This document shows positions 13,792 to 21,588 of a stretch of 28,424 nucleotides of DNA, one piece after another. Each line of letters starts with the position of its first letter. Positions within the stretch are counted from its first letter, which is position 1. Source of the DNA: JANMDR01 sp031376425 (GTDB lineage: Bacteria > Pseudomonadota > Gammaproteobacteria > Burkholderiales > Usitatibacteraceae); the NCBI GenBank assembly GCA_031376425.1, contig JANMDR010000022.1, forward strand, positions 1-28,424. Direction: 5' to 3'. A program made the position numbers and the translations under genes. The notes below the pieces were generated by a model. It did no database searches. It saw only the letters and a list, made by a program, of their open reading frames with translations, and was not told the DNA's origin.

Positions 13792-15477
13792 ATGTCTGAC
13801 GATAAAAAACTCAACACCCGTTCCGTATTGATTACCGGCGGCATCAATCGTTCACCTAACCGCGCTATGTTACGCGCCGTAGGCTTTAAAGACGGTGATT
13901 TTGATAAGCCCATTATCGGTGTAGCCAACGGCCATTCCACCATGAATCCCTGTAATGCGGGTCTACAACCGCTAGTGGATCGCGCTATTGAAACCTTAGA
14001 AGCTGCCGGTGGTAAGCCACAAATGTTTGGTGTGCCCACCATCACCGATGGTATCGGCATGGGTACCGAGGCGATGAAATATTCACTAGTATCGCGCGAA
14101 GTGATTGCCGATTCCATTGAAACGGCAGTGAACGGCCAAGCAATGGACGGTGTGCTTATTGTTGGCGGTTGCGATAAAAATATGCCCGGTGGCATGATTG
14201 CGCTATCGCGGATTAATGTCCCAGGCGTGTACGTGTATGGCGGCACCATTAAGCCTGGTAAATGGAAAGGCCAAGACCTAACGATTGTTTCCGCTTTTGA
14301 AGCTGTAGGCGCTTTCAACGCGGGCAAAATGAGTGAAGAAGACTTCATCGGCATTGAGAAAAACGCCTGCCCAAGCGTAGGAGCCTGCGGCGGTATGTAC
14401 ACGGCCAACACGATGTCATCTAGCTTTGAAGCGCTGGGCATGAGCTTGATGGGCTCATCACAAATGGCATCGCCAGACCCTGAGAAAGCAGACTCTGCCG
14501 CTGCTTCTGCCACGGTGCTAATGAACGCGATTAAGCACAATATTCGGCCACGCGACGTCATTACCCGTAAATCTATTGAAAACGCGGTAGCGCTAATTAT
14601 GGCCACCGGCGGCTCAACCAACGCCGTGCTGCATTTTTTAGCGATTGCTCATTCAGCTGAAGTGGAATGGACCATTGATGATTTTGAAATGGTGCGTAAA
14701 AAAGTGCCGGTGCTATGCGATTTAAAACCTTCCGGCAAATATGTAGCGGTTGATTTCCATCGCGCCGGTGGCGTGCCGCAAGTGCTTAAAATATTGCTCG
14801 AACACGGCGTGTTGCATGGTGATTGTCTGACTATTACCGGCAAAACCATGGCTGAAGAATTAGCCAATATTCCTGCCGTTCCCCGTGCCGATCAAGATGT
14901 AATTCGCACATGGGAAAACGCTATTTATCGCCAAGGCCACTTAGCGATTTTAAAAGGCAATTTATCCCCTGAAGGTTGTGTAGCAAAAATTACCGGCCTG
15001 AAAAACCCCGTAATTACTGGGCCTGCACGAGTTTACGATTCCGAAACCGATGCTATGGCCGCCATTATGTCCGATCATATTAAGGCTGGCGACGTCTTAG
15101 TAATTCGCTACGAAGGCCCCAAAGGTGGCCCCGGTATGCGCGAAATGTTAGCCCCCACCTCCGCCCTTATCGGCAAAGGATTGGGAGAGTCCGTAGGTCT
15201 GGTTACCGACGGCAGATTTAGCGGCGGTACCTGGGGTATGGTAGTCGGCCATGTGTCGCCAGAAGCCTATGTAGGCGGCCTGCTCGGCTTGGTTGTTGAG
15301 GGCGATAGCATTACCATTGACGCGTATAAATTACTGCTAGCGCTAAACGTAGCCGACGATGTAATCGAAGCGCGACGTAAAAACTGGGTACAACCTGCCC
15401 CGAAATATACGCGGGGCGTGTTATCGAAATTTATGAAATTGACGGGGACGGCTAGCAAGGGTGCGGTTTGCGATTGA
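13792..15477 (+). CDS. ilvD: Dihydroxy-acid dehydratase
   Basis: The protein has 561 residues. It dehydrates 2,3-dihydroxy acids in isoleucine and valine synthesis and uses an Fe-S cluster. Cluster Cys are seen in NPCNAG (about 53), GGCDKNMPGG (about 126) and ACPSVGACGG (about 192-199). GRFSGG near the C-terminus is also typical. The start is the ATG at 13792 with a GCAGGAAA ribosome site 6 nt upstream; the frame extended to 13777 uses a non-ATG start. A 135-bp divergent promoter region separates it from lgt. The 303-residue minus-strand ORF inside it is a shadow. Confidence 0.96.
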   Translation: MSDDKKLNTRSVLITGGINRSPNRAMLRAVGFKDGDFDKPIIGVANGHSTMNPCNAGLQPLVDRAIETLEAAGGKPQMFGVPTITDGIGMGTEAMKYSLVSREVIADSIETAVNGQAMDGVLIVGGCDKNMPGGMIALSRINVPGVYVYGGTIKPGKWKGQDLTIVSAFEAVGAFNAGKMSEEDFIGIEKNACPSVGACGGMYTANTMSSSFEALGMSLMGSSQMASPDPEKADSAAASATVLMNAIKHNIRPRDVITRKSIENAVALIMATGGSTNAVLHFLAIAHSAEVEWTIDDFEMVRKKVPVLCDLKPSGKYVAVDFHRAGGVPQVLKILLEHGVLHGDCLTITGKTMAEELANIPAVPRADQDVIRTWENAIYRQGHLAILKGNLSPEGCVAKITGLKNPVITGPARVYDSETDAMAAIMSDHIKAGDVLVIRYEGPKGGPGMREMLAPTSALIGKGLGESVGLVTDGRFSGGTWGMVVGHVSPEAYVGGLLGLVVEGDSITIDAYKLLLALNVADDVIEARRKNWVQPAPKYTRGVLSKFMKLTGTASKGAVCD

Positions 15478-15490
15478 TCGGAATGAAGGC

Positions 15491-15517
15491 TGGAGGTGCT
15501 CTATCTTAGGGCATCTC
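15491..15517 (-). repeat. Small hairpin repeat, copy 2
   Basis: On the minus strand this reads GAGATGCCCTAAGATAG..., 23 of 27 positions identical to 10017-10043. It lies 13 nt after the ilvD stop and folds with G-U pairs. No T-run follows, so it is not a classic terminator. The rest of 15518-15633 shows nothing. Confidence 0.55.
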
Positions 15518-15633
15518 AGCGGTTTTACGTTCGCAGTTTTTGGTTAGATAAATTCATTCCAAAAATAGCGTCCATTAAATATTTTCTAATGGTGCCAGCC
15601 GACATTTAACATTATCGAGCAAGTAACTTTCGC

Positions 15634-15675
15634 TTGACGAACGTCGATTTTTTATATATCTTATTTATATATAAA
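15634..15675 (+). promoter_or_regulatory. Promoter and AT-rich operator of the MazF-type module
   Basis: TTGACG (15634-15639) with a TATCTT-like -10 about 17 nt downstream. TTTATATAT (15651-15659) is repeated inverted as ATATATAAA (15667-15675), covering the -10, a good candidate for autorepression by the antitoxin or the complex. Confidence 0.5.
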
Positions 15676-15689
15676 CCTTCGGGCACATC

Positions 15690-15965
15690 ATGACTGCAAC
15701 CGCCAAAAACAACCAATTATTATTCAGGTTCCGCGATTCAGACACTCTAAATGGCTTAAGTCGTTCTACGACTGAAAAACTCACAGCACAATTAGGGTTT
15801 ACGGGCGAAACGCAATTGATCCATTTTGCTTTGAGTAAACTTGCACGCGAGGTTTTGCCAGCTTACGCGCCTGACAATGGGGCGCTAACAGCAACACAAT
15901 TAAAAGCAATTCGCGCAACGACACCCCAAGGTAACCGCAAAGTAATTAAATCGAGCTTATTTTAG
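15690..15965 (+). CDS. Probable antitoxin partner of the MazF-type toxin
   Basis: The protein has 91 residues and no recognised antitoxin fold (not an obvious MazE/AbrB or ribbon-helix-helix). RFRDSDTLNGLSRSTTEKLTAQLGFTGETQLIHFALSKLAREVLPAY could form helices for DNA binding; the tail (KAIRATTPQGNRKVIKSSLF) is basic. The role is inferred from position: it sits immediately before a MazF-type toxin with no gap (stop 15963-15965, next ATG 15966), behind a palindromic operator. Confidence 0.65.
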   Translation: MTATAKNNQLLFRFRDSDTLNGLSRSTTEKLTAQLGFTGETQLIHFALSKLAREVLPAYAPDNGALTATQLKAIRATTPQGNRKVIKSSLF

Positions 15966-16391
15966 ATGTCTTTGCGATGGTGGCCAGCACCTGATGCTGG
16001 TGATATCGTTTGGTGTGTTTTTCCTGAAAATCAAGGAATTCACCCGGGGCCAAAACCACGACCCGCACTTATCGTGACCGTATATGAAGATGATGCACCA
16101 AATTTTGCCGTGCGTATAGCATACGGCACGAGCAAAAAAATCACCCCGTTACGTTCTGGCGAATTTGTCATTACAACCACCGATAATGCTGCTTACAAGC
16201 TGGCAGGATTAAGTTTTAGCACCAAGTTTAGTTTCCAACAAATGGTAGAACTGCCGTTTAATTCGGATTGGTTCAAAGTACCACCAAGCGCTCCGCACGG
16301 GCAATCGCCCAAGCTCGGCGTTCTGCATCCAAACATGATGCAACGTGTGCAAGCAGCGTGGTCTGCAGTCGAACCTAGAAGCGGCAGTTGA
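15966..16391 (+). CDS. MazF/PemK-family toxin
   Basis: The protein has 141 residues. The N-terminus AGDIVWCVFPENQG...PGPKPRPALIVTVYEDDAPNFAVRIAYGTS has the PemK/MazF strands and the PRPALIV motif of sequence-specific mRNA interferases. Compared with typical members (about 110 residues) it has a longer C-terminus. Its last codons (EPRSGS then stop) are contributed by dispersed repeat copy C. It is coupled to the upstream antitoxin. Confidence 0.85.
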   Translation: MSLRWWPAPDAGDIVWCVFPENQGIHPGPKPRPALIVTVYEDDAPNFAVRIAYGTSKKITPLRSGEFVITTTDNAAYKLAGLSFSTKFSFQQMVELPFNSDWFKVPPSAPHGQSPKLGVLHPNMMQRVQAAWSAVEPRSGS

Positions 16392-16399
16392 CCGCTAGA
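16374..16399 (+). repeat. Dispersed repeat, copy C (short)
   Basis: CCTAGAAGCGGCAGTTGACC and the next six bases match the start of copies A and B, then similarity stops. The repeat overlaps the last codons of the MazF-type gene and supplies its TGA. Confidence 0.75.
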
Positions 16400-16401
16400 A
16401 A

Positions 16402-16438
16402 CAAAAAAACCGTGATTCCAAAACATTGGAATCACGGT
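16402..16438 (-). terminator. Terminator of the PspC gene
   Basis: A 13-bp perfect stem, ACCGTGATTCCAA (16409-16421) and TTGGAATCACGGT (16426-16438), has a run of seven A on the plus strand to its left. That gives a T-run for minus-strand transcripts, so it ends the PspC gene. Confidence 0.85.
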
Positions 16439-16475
16439 GCACTGTACTACGAGGGAATCGTTTAGCGACAGCAAA

Positions 16476-16904
16476 TTAACTTTGCGGTGGCACGTCAGGG
16501 GGTGGTGCTGCGGACGGTGGGGGTTGTACATTGGTTGCCGCTTGGGGCACCGCTTTCGCCACCGCTTGCACGACTGCTAGTGGCATAAAAATCCACAGCA
16601 ACACGTAAAGCAATATGCCTAAGCCGTGCAATAGTGCCAACAGTACAAACAATACGCGCCATGCCCACGCAGGCACATCGGTAGATGCCGCCAAACCGCC
16701 GCATACGCCACCAAACCAGCGATCGTATTGACTGCGTCCTAGGCGCGTCATTGGGTTTGAGATGGGCGTTACTTTTGGCTCAACCGTCGCTTTGGCAGGT
16801 TCGTCACTCAATAGTTTAGCTTTTGCCTTGGCAAACTCTTCTGCCGTAATAGCGTTAGCTGCGTATAGCGCATTTAGGCGCTCTAGTTGTTCGATCAAAT
16901 TCAT
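16476..16904 (-). CDS. PspC-domain membrane protein
   Basis: The protein has 142 residues. Residues 3-31 (LIEQLERLNALYAANAITAEEFAKAKAKLL) form a SHOCT-type short helical domain. Residues 54-112 form a PspC domain: LGRSQYDRWFGGVCGGLA and two hydrophobic segments with a GILLYVLLWIF signature. The tail is Pro/Ala-rich. PspC proteins sit in the inner membrane and act in envelope stress signalling in enterobacteria; here that role is by family only. A tandem TTCGGCTAAA pair lies upstream, next to the ribosome site (AAAGGGAAACC). Confidence 0.85.
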   Translation of the reverse strand: MNLIEQLERLNALYAANAITAEEFAKAKAKLLSDEPAKATVEPKVTPISNPMTRLGRSQYDRWFGGVCGGLAASTDVPAWAWRVLFVLLALLHGLGILLYVLLWIFMPLAVVQAVAKAVPQAATNVQPPPSAAPPPDVPPQS

Positions 16905-17056
16905 GGTTTCCCTTTCGGCTAAACTTCGGCTAAAAATTTGCGCGGTGCCTTGCGATGAATGAATACTAGACCGATGTAGGCGTGGGGAAAATGCAAGTGC
17001 GATGAAATGCAGAAAAAGGGGGATGAAATTGCTTGCTGGGGAGATAAAAACGGCAT

Positions 17057-17335
17057 TTAGCGGCGAGGCGACGCGCCTTTTTGTGCCTGACGCCAGTATT
17101 GAAATTCATCCTCATGAATTTCCGCATCCACTTCCATTACCCGCGCCTGCAAGCGCTCCTGCACATTGGCTACCGCTTGGTTGTAAACCAAGGGACCTAA
17201 TTCTGCTAAGAAATAATTCAACAAGCCTTCCGCAGCAACATTGCCGATTTTTTCTTCCATATTTTTGGCAAAATAACGCTCGATGGAAAGTACCGCTTGC
17301 TTACGGTTTTCTTTGGAAATTTCGATGGTCATCAC
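17057..17335 (-). CDS. DUF2164-family protein
   Basis: The protein has 92 residues, mostly helical and highly charged. ISKENRKQAVLSIERYFAKNMEEKIGNVAAEGLLNYFLAELGPLVYNQAVANVQERL is the DUF2164 core, a small family of unknown function in beta- and gammaproteobacteria. Either of the first two Met codons could be the start. It stands alone between the PspC gene and a strong hairpin at 17377-17416. Confidence 0.85.
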   Translation of the reverse strand: MMTIEISKENRKQAVLSIERYFAKNMEEKIGNVAAEGLLNYFLAELGPLVYNQAVANVQERLQARVMEVDAEIHEDEFQYWRQAQKGASPRR

Positions 17336-17376
17336 TTTCTCCGTATTATTCCGCTTTTCTAAGAACCCAAATAGAT

Positions 17377-17420
17377 AATGCCCGAAGATGCACTAAAAAA
17401 GAGCATCTTCGGGCATTTTT
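17377..17420. terminator. Strong hairpin, HiPIP-side terminator
   Basis: A 15-bp stem, AATGCCCGAAGATGC and its complement, with an 11-nt loop. A T-run follows on the plus strand; on the minus strand, where the HiPIP gene would end, the tail is only partly T-rich. It therefore separates the HiPIP and DUF2164 genes and may work in both directions. Confidence 0.7.
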
Positions 17421-17484
17421 ATCATATCAAAATAGCAACTATCAGCAAGATCATGAACTTGACCTTGTGGCACGCCGTTTTAAA

Positions 17485-17820
17485 CTACGCCGGTTTTTTC
17501 GCCCAAGCACTACACCAACCTTTACTTGCGACTAATTTATTACCGAACACCGCACAACCGCCAGTGGTATCAGTCGCTTTACCTTGAAACAACACGCAAG
17601 CAGCACAGCTTTGAGCACTTGTATAGCCGGGGTATTTTTTCACGTCCGCTTTTGTGCCGTCGGTTTTATATCCCAATGCTGTTGCTTGAGGATCAGTATC
17701 AACGACTGCCGCAGGCGCTTGGGATTGCGCTACATTACTTACAGCGAGTGCCGCGAAAGCGCCAGCACCCATAAGCGATTGCAAGACGAAAATTCTACGG
17801 GAAGGTTTCATAGTAGTCAT
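17485..17820 (-). CDS. High-potential iron-sulfur protein (HiPIP)
   Basis: The protein has 111 residues. Residues 5-35 make a Tat-like signal (SRR, hydrophobic core, AQSQA), so it is exported to the periplasm. Four Cys (72, 75, 89 and 103, in SCAAC, GGCA and GWC) hold a [4Fe-4S] cluster with HiPIP spacing C-x2-C-x13-C-x13-C. HiPIPs carry electrons at high potential between periplasmic enzymes. The start could also be the fourth residue (17811). The gene lies 42 nt downstream of a catalase-family peroxidase gene and is probably cotranscribed with it. Confidence 0.88.
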   Translation of the reverse strand: MTTMKPSRRIFVLQSLMGAGAFAALAVSNVAQSQAPAAVVDTDPQATALGYKTDGTKADVKKYPGYTSAQSCAACVLFQGKATDTTGGCAVFGNKLVASKGWCSAWAKKPA

Positions 17821-17862
17821 TTCAAAAAATAATGCGGTTGAAGGTATGGCGTTTATTGCTGC

Positions 17863-18891
17863 TTATTGCTGTTTTGCACCTTCAGTCAGACGCCGACCCA
17901 AGGAAATAGCATAAGGAGCCGCACGTGCGGGCAACATCGGGTCAGCGGAAGGCTCAATACCTTTTGGCATCACCATGGGATTATAGGTAATAGTCAAGCA
18001 AGCGCCGCCGCCATCTTCCGATACCGATGTAACTTTCAGTGTACCCAAATTAACTTTCTTACGGCCCTCCGGTAATGGCACCGTCGCATTGTCTATTTTG
18101 TCGCCTGGCTGCGCTAACTCAAGATTAAAGTTAAAGGCTACCTTGCCGTCTTTAACACGTTGGCGCAGATCATCAAACAGAAACGTTGGGCCTTTGGTTT
18201 TCGCTTCTTCATCACTTAGCCCTTGCTGCCCACCTACTGGTTCGAATACCCATTTGCCGAACTGTTTTACGCCGCGAGCATTAACGAATCCGTAACCATG
18301 CACACCCCAGTAATTCACGCTACCAAAGCTGGCTGGTACGGGTTGGGATGCTAGGTATTTAGGCAATAACAACACCTCAGGATTAGCTTCGTTGAAGGCT
18401 TTAACCTTAGCGGGATCAGCCTGCTTTGTAGCAGGGTCGGGCTGGCGGGATGCTATCAACGCAATGAATTGTTGCGGCGTAGCAGCGCCAAATATCGGTG
18501 CGGAAATATTGCCCATTTGCCACTGCTCACCATCTGGTAAATTAAACTGCAAGGCAAGATTTCGCTGAGACTTAGCATTATCCGGCGCTTTGGGATTTGC
18601 CCCACCGACTGAGAAACGCACTACCACTGGCACCGGTTTGCCACTAAAAGCCGAGGCGGTAGACAGGGCGCGAGCTTCTGCCGTACCCACAAACTCACCC
18701 ATAGCACACACACCTTTAGCACCAGAGCGGCGATAGCCTTCGAACTTACCGAAAGTAGATTCAAACTGATTAACAAAAGCAGAGGGATCAACAGGAGCAG
18801 CCGACACCGCATCCGCAGTGGCTTGCGCCATCACGCTCAAAGACAATGTGGAAGTAACAACAGCTATGGTAGAGAGAATCGCAGTTTTCAT
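17863..18891 (-). CDS. Catalase-family heme peroxidase, periplasmic
   Basis: The protein has 342 residues, the size of catalase-related peroxidases (SrpA-like), with a Sec signal (residues 1-22, ending VMAQA). The heme-ligand Tyr is in PARAAPYAISLGRR near the C-terminus. RFSVGGANPKAPD...RNLALQFNLPDG and NISAPIFGAATPQQF are family signatures. Where relatives read R-R-N-H-A-K-G, this one reads R-R-S-G-A-K-G (residues 54-60), so the distal catalytic His is replaced by Gly57. Its activity may therefore differ. It has an AGGAG ribosome site and probably shares a transcript with the HiPIP gene. Confidence 0.88.
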   Translation of the reverse strand: MKTAILSTIAVVTSTLSLSVMAQATADAVSAAPVDPSAFVNQFESTFGKFEGYRRSGAKGVCAMGEFVGTAEARALSTASAFSGKPVPVVVRFSVGGANPKAPDNAKSQRNLALQFNLPDGEQWQMGNISAPIFGAATPQQFIALIASRQPDPATKQADPAKVKAFNEANPEVLLLPKYLASQPVPASFGSVNYWGVHGYGFVNARGVKQFGKWVFEPVGGQQGLSDEEAKTKGPTFLFDDLRQRVKDGKVAFNFNLELAQPGDKIDNATVPLPEGRKKVNLGTLKVTSVSEDGGGACLTITYNPMVMPKGIEPSADPMLPARAAPYAISLGRRLTEGAKQQ

Positions 18892-18910
18892 TGAGGAACT
18901 CCTAAAGTTA

Positions 18911-18938
18911 ATTTTAGAATAATTTGACGAATAACCAA
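18911..18938 (-). promoter_or_regulatory. Candidate promoter of the peroxidase-HiPIP unit
   Basis: On the minus strand TTGGTT (18938-18933), a 16-nt spacer and TAAAAT (18916-18911), 20 nt before the ATG. The rest of the 343-nt gap to 19235 holds no clear gene or repeat. Confidence 0.4.
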
Positions 18939-19234
18939 CAGGCCTAAAACTTCTATACTGCTTGCAGCAATTATTAGGGAGATTGGTCGGTTAAGAACAC
19001 CATTCCTTACAGTGCTTGCTCATTTTAATACTTGGCGGTGCAAATCGGTCACGCAAGTCTAAAAGTGCAGTAGCATTACCTTGGCGACGGTGCCACGATT
19101 TACATAGTAATTTTTTATTAGCGCCTGTAGATTCCTTACAATAAGCGTTATATAGCGATCCTATTTGACTGATGTTCCATAGTCAGAATTTAGACTCAGC
19201 CAAAGCCACCCACGAAAAGTTGCCATCAACGCCA

Positions 19235-20170
19235 ATGAATAAATCCGTTCTATTTCGTATTTTCATATTTACTTCAGCGTTAATGTTTTCACAACACGCA
19301 CGGGCGGAAGCGGCACTGTTTGATTTGGTATTTATGCTCCCAGCAATAATAGCGCGCGGGTTCTATGATTGGCTGCTTAAATATTATTGGTGGTTTTTTG
19401 GTATTACAGCGTTGGTGTGGCTATGGCGCGTTTCTATTGGCAATAATCCGCTAGCGTGGTTATTTGGCAGCGATGAGCGTGACGGCTTGCTTAATTTTCT
19501 GTACCCCAACAGTCGCGGTGAAAGAATCGAATCACCCCATGTGTGGCTACTCGTACTGTTAATACTCGCTACCTTGTACATCTTTATTGGTTCAGCTTTT
19601 ATAGGTTTCAGCAATGAACGTGATAGAAAAATCGCGGCTGAAAAATATCTAAATACGCCAAGGCCTCAACCACCGAATACTGCTGCAAACCCAATAGCCC
19701 CTACAAAGCCGGTGTTACCCATTGAACAGCAAATGTCAGTAGCTGCTTTTGCGGTTAATCTTGACCCGCCAGAGAACCCTGCAAATAGTGCATGGCCAAA
19801 ACAATCTGGTTATTTAATGCCCCCTCAAGCAGAACAGTTAAATGGTTCGGCCAACATCACGATCCACACCAGTAGCAATTCACCGATTTATATCAAGCTC
19901 TGTGCTACGGCCAGCCCTGATTGCCAAGTTGTACGCCATATCTTCATCATGCCGCAAACCAAATTTACGCTTAACAATATACCTGATGGCACCTATAGCC
20001 TCCGTAGTATCGAAATCAACGGGCCGGAGTACGCTATTGCCAGAACTAAAAATTTTGAAATACTCAATGGCGCGTCAAAACAAATTGTATTCAATGTACT
20101 GCCCGCCAAATATCTGCGTGATGCAAATGGTGGTGATGATTTTTATCGCTATATGACGCGAAAGTTCTAG
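19235..20170 (+). CDS. Unrecognised membrane protein, paralogue of 24591-25508
   Basis: The protein has 311 residues. A signal peptide or first helix (residues 6-26) is followed by FDLVFMLPAIIARGFYDWLLKYYWWFFGITALVWLWRVSIGNNPLAWLFGSDERDG, a second membrane pair near 100-120, a Pro-rich linker and a Cys-containing C-terminal domain ending in GDDFYRYMTRKF. It matches the later copy along its whole length: YWW.F, G.NPL.WLFG, RDG.L, PP.NPA, TSS, YLKLC...C..VRH, PDG.Y.L and GDDFY. An upstream ATG at 19172 would add 21 residues and hide the signal. Family and function are unknown to me. Confidence 0.72.
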   Translation: MNKSVLFRIFIFTSALMFSQHARAEAALFDLVFMLPAIIARGFYDWLLKYYWWFFGITALVWLWRVSIGNNPLAWLFGSDERDGLLNFLYPNSRGERIESPHVWLLVLLILATLYIFIGSAFIGFSNERDRKIAAEKYLNTPRPQPPNTAANPIAPTKPVLPIEQQMSVAAFAVNLDPPENPANSAWPKQSGYLMPPQAEQLNGSANITIHTSSNSPIYIKLCATASPDCQVVRHIFIMPQTKFTLNNIPDGTYSLRSIEINGPEYAIARTKNFEILNGASKQIVFNVLPAKYLRDANGGDDFYRYMTRKF

Positions 20171-20198
20171 TGTTTTACTTTTCTGAAAGCCCACCTCT

Positions 20199-20612
20199 AT
20201 GCCCCAATCTATCGGCTATTCCGGCACACCACTAGCTAAAAAACTTGGTATTAGCGAAGGTTCCAGCGTTGTGGCAATTAATGCGCCAAAAGATTATGCG
20301 ACACTACTTTCACCACTACCAGCAAGAGTCAGCTTCGGTAAAAAAGTCACCACACAAACCGATGTGGTGCATTTATTTTGCGATCAAAGAGCCGAGTTGC
20401 AACAAAAGCTGGAAACATTACGCCAGCAAATTTCGCCAGATCGCATGGTCTGGGTTTCATGGCCTAAAAAGGCTTCTAAAGTGCCGACCAATATTACCGA
20501 AGATACTATCCGCGAAGTGGCATTGCCATTGGGGTTTGTAGATATTAAGGTATGCGCTGTGAGCGAAATATGGTCGGGCTTGAAGCTGGTGATACGAAAA
20601 ACATTGCGTTGA
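20199..20612 (+). CDS. DUF3052-family protein
   Basis: The protein has 137 residues. It starts YSGTPLAKKLGI and ends VWVSWPKKASKVPTNITEDTIREVALPLGFVDIKVCAV...WSGLKLVIRK, the DUF3052 hallmark. It is cytoplasmic and of unknown function. It starts 28 nt after the membrane-protein gene, so the two may share a transcript. Downstream, 20613-20786 is AT-rich without a clear gene. Confidence 0.85.
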   Translation: MPQSIGYSGTPLAKKLGISEGSSVVAINAPKDYATLLSPLPARVSFGKKVTTQTDVVHLFCDQRAELQQKLETLRQQISPDRMVWVSWPKKASKVPTNITEDTIREVALPLGFVDIKVCAVSEIWSGLKLVIRKTLR

Positions 20613-20786
20613 TAAATGTTAATCAAGGCAGTATTTTAGGGTCGCGTGAGCAAGCCCTTTTCAAGACGTTCGGCAAGCCACACTTTAATAATTGATTGCC
20701 TCATAACGCCAAGCTTCCTGCTTCACGATTTAGAATGCGATCAAATTCAAACAAGATCATAGTATATAAATTATATTTTTATTACA

Positions 20787-21563
20787 CTACTTGGGCAAAA
20801 CTCCCAACGTACCTACTCCTTCAACTTTGCTAAAAATAACGATATGCTGCCACGGCAATACATGCGCGATGCGCTCATATTTTAGAGGGTGTACAGCGGC
20901 TTCACTACGAATTTGTTGGGCGCTCATTTTGTGTAGGCGCTTGATGGGCACAGCGTTGTCCTCAGCGCGATATTCTACGAACACCACTTTGCCATTCGGC
21001 TTTAACGCACGCACAATGCTAGCCAATACTTCATAGGGAAACTCAAGCTCATGATATACATCCACCATGATGGCAAGATCAATACTATTATCGGCAAGTT
21101 TTACGTTATCAACCGTGGCGAGCACAGGTTTGATATTGGTGAGCGCGGCCTTGCGGCTTAAATCACTGAGCATTTTTATCATTTCGGGTTGCACATCCAC
21201 TGCATAGATGGTGCCCTTGCTACCCACAAACGGTGCCATGCGACGCGTGTAATAGCCGGTGCCTGCACCTATGTCGGCAACATCCATGCCGGGTTTAAGC
21301 GCTAATACTTGCAGCAATAAATCACTGCGTTCTTCCTGCTCGCGCTCCTCCCGTTCTAACCATGCGGCACCTTGCCAACCCATAACACTGGCAATTTCAC
21401 GGCCCATATATTTTTTACCGATGCCGTCGGCAGAAGCGGTAACCGTACTGTATTTTGGTGCCGAGGTAATTGGTGGTTCTGCAAGTTTTTGAGCGCCTGC
21501 ATTTCCGCTGCAAACAGCGATGAATAGGGCAACTATGCCCGCCTTGCACAAGTTGTTAGGCAT
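20787..21563 (-). CDS. Class I SAM-dependent methyltransferase with signal peptide
   Basis: The protein has 258 residues. ALKPGMDVADIGAGTGYYTRRMAP is motif I (SAM binding), IYAVDVQPEM motif post-I, and KPNGKVVFVEYRAE the closing strand. The N-terminus (NLCKAGIVALFIAVCSGNAGAQ) looks like a Sec signal peptide, odd for an enzyme that needs cytoplasmic SAM; this class is nevertheless known in proteobacteria. The ATG at 21563 is chosen because the longer frame from 21617 would overlap the AraC gene and lacks a signal. The target is unknown. Confidence 0.75.
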   Translation of the reverse strand: MPNNLCKAGIVALFIAVCSGNAGAQKLAEPPITSAPKYSTVTASADGIGKKYMGREIASVMGWQGAAWLEREEREQEERSDLLLQVLALKPGMDVADIGAGTGYYTRRMAPFVGSKGTIYAVDVQPEMIKMLSDLSRKAALTNIKPVLATVDNVKLADNSIDLAIMVDVYHELEFPYEVLASIVRALKPNGKVVFVEYRAEDNAVPIKRLHKMSAQQIRSEAAVHPLKYERIAHVLPWQHIVIFSKVEGVGTLGVLPK

Positions 21564-21588
21564 TAATTTTACTTTCGAAAATTTAGTT

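Noticed and set aside
13710..14621. 303-codon minus-strand ORF opposite ilvD
   Set aside because: Antisense to a clear IlvD protein; codon structure of ilvD explains the open frame.
17002..17535. 177-codon plus-strand ORF across DUF2164 and the hairpin
   Set aside because: It is antisense to DUF2164 and runs through a strong terminator hairpin.
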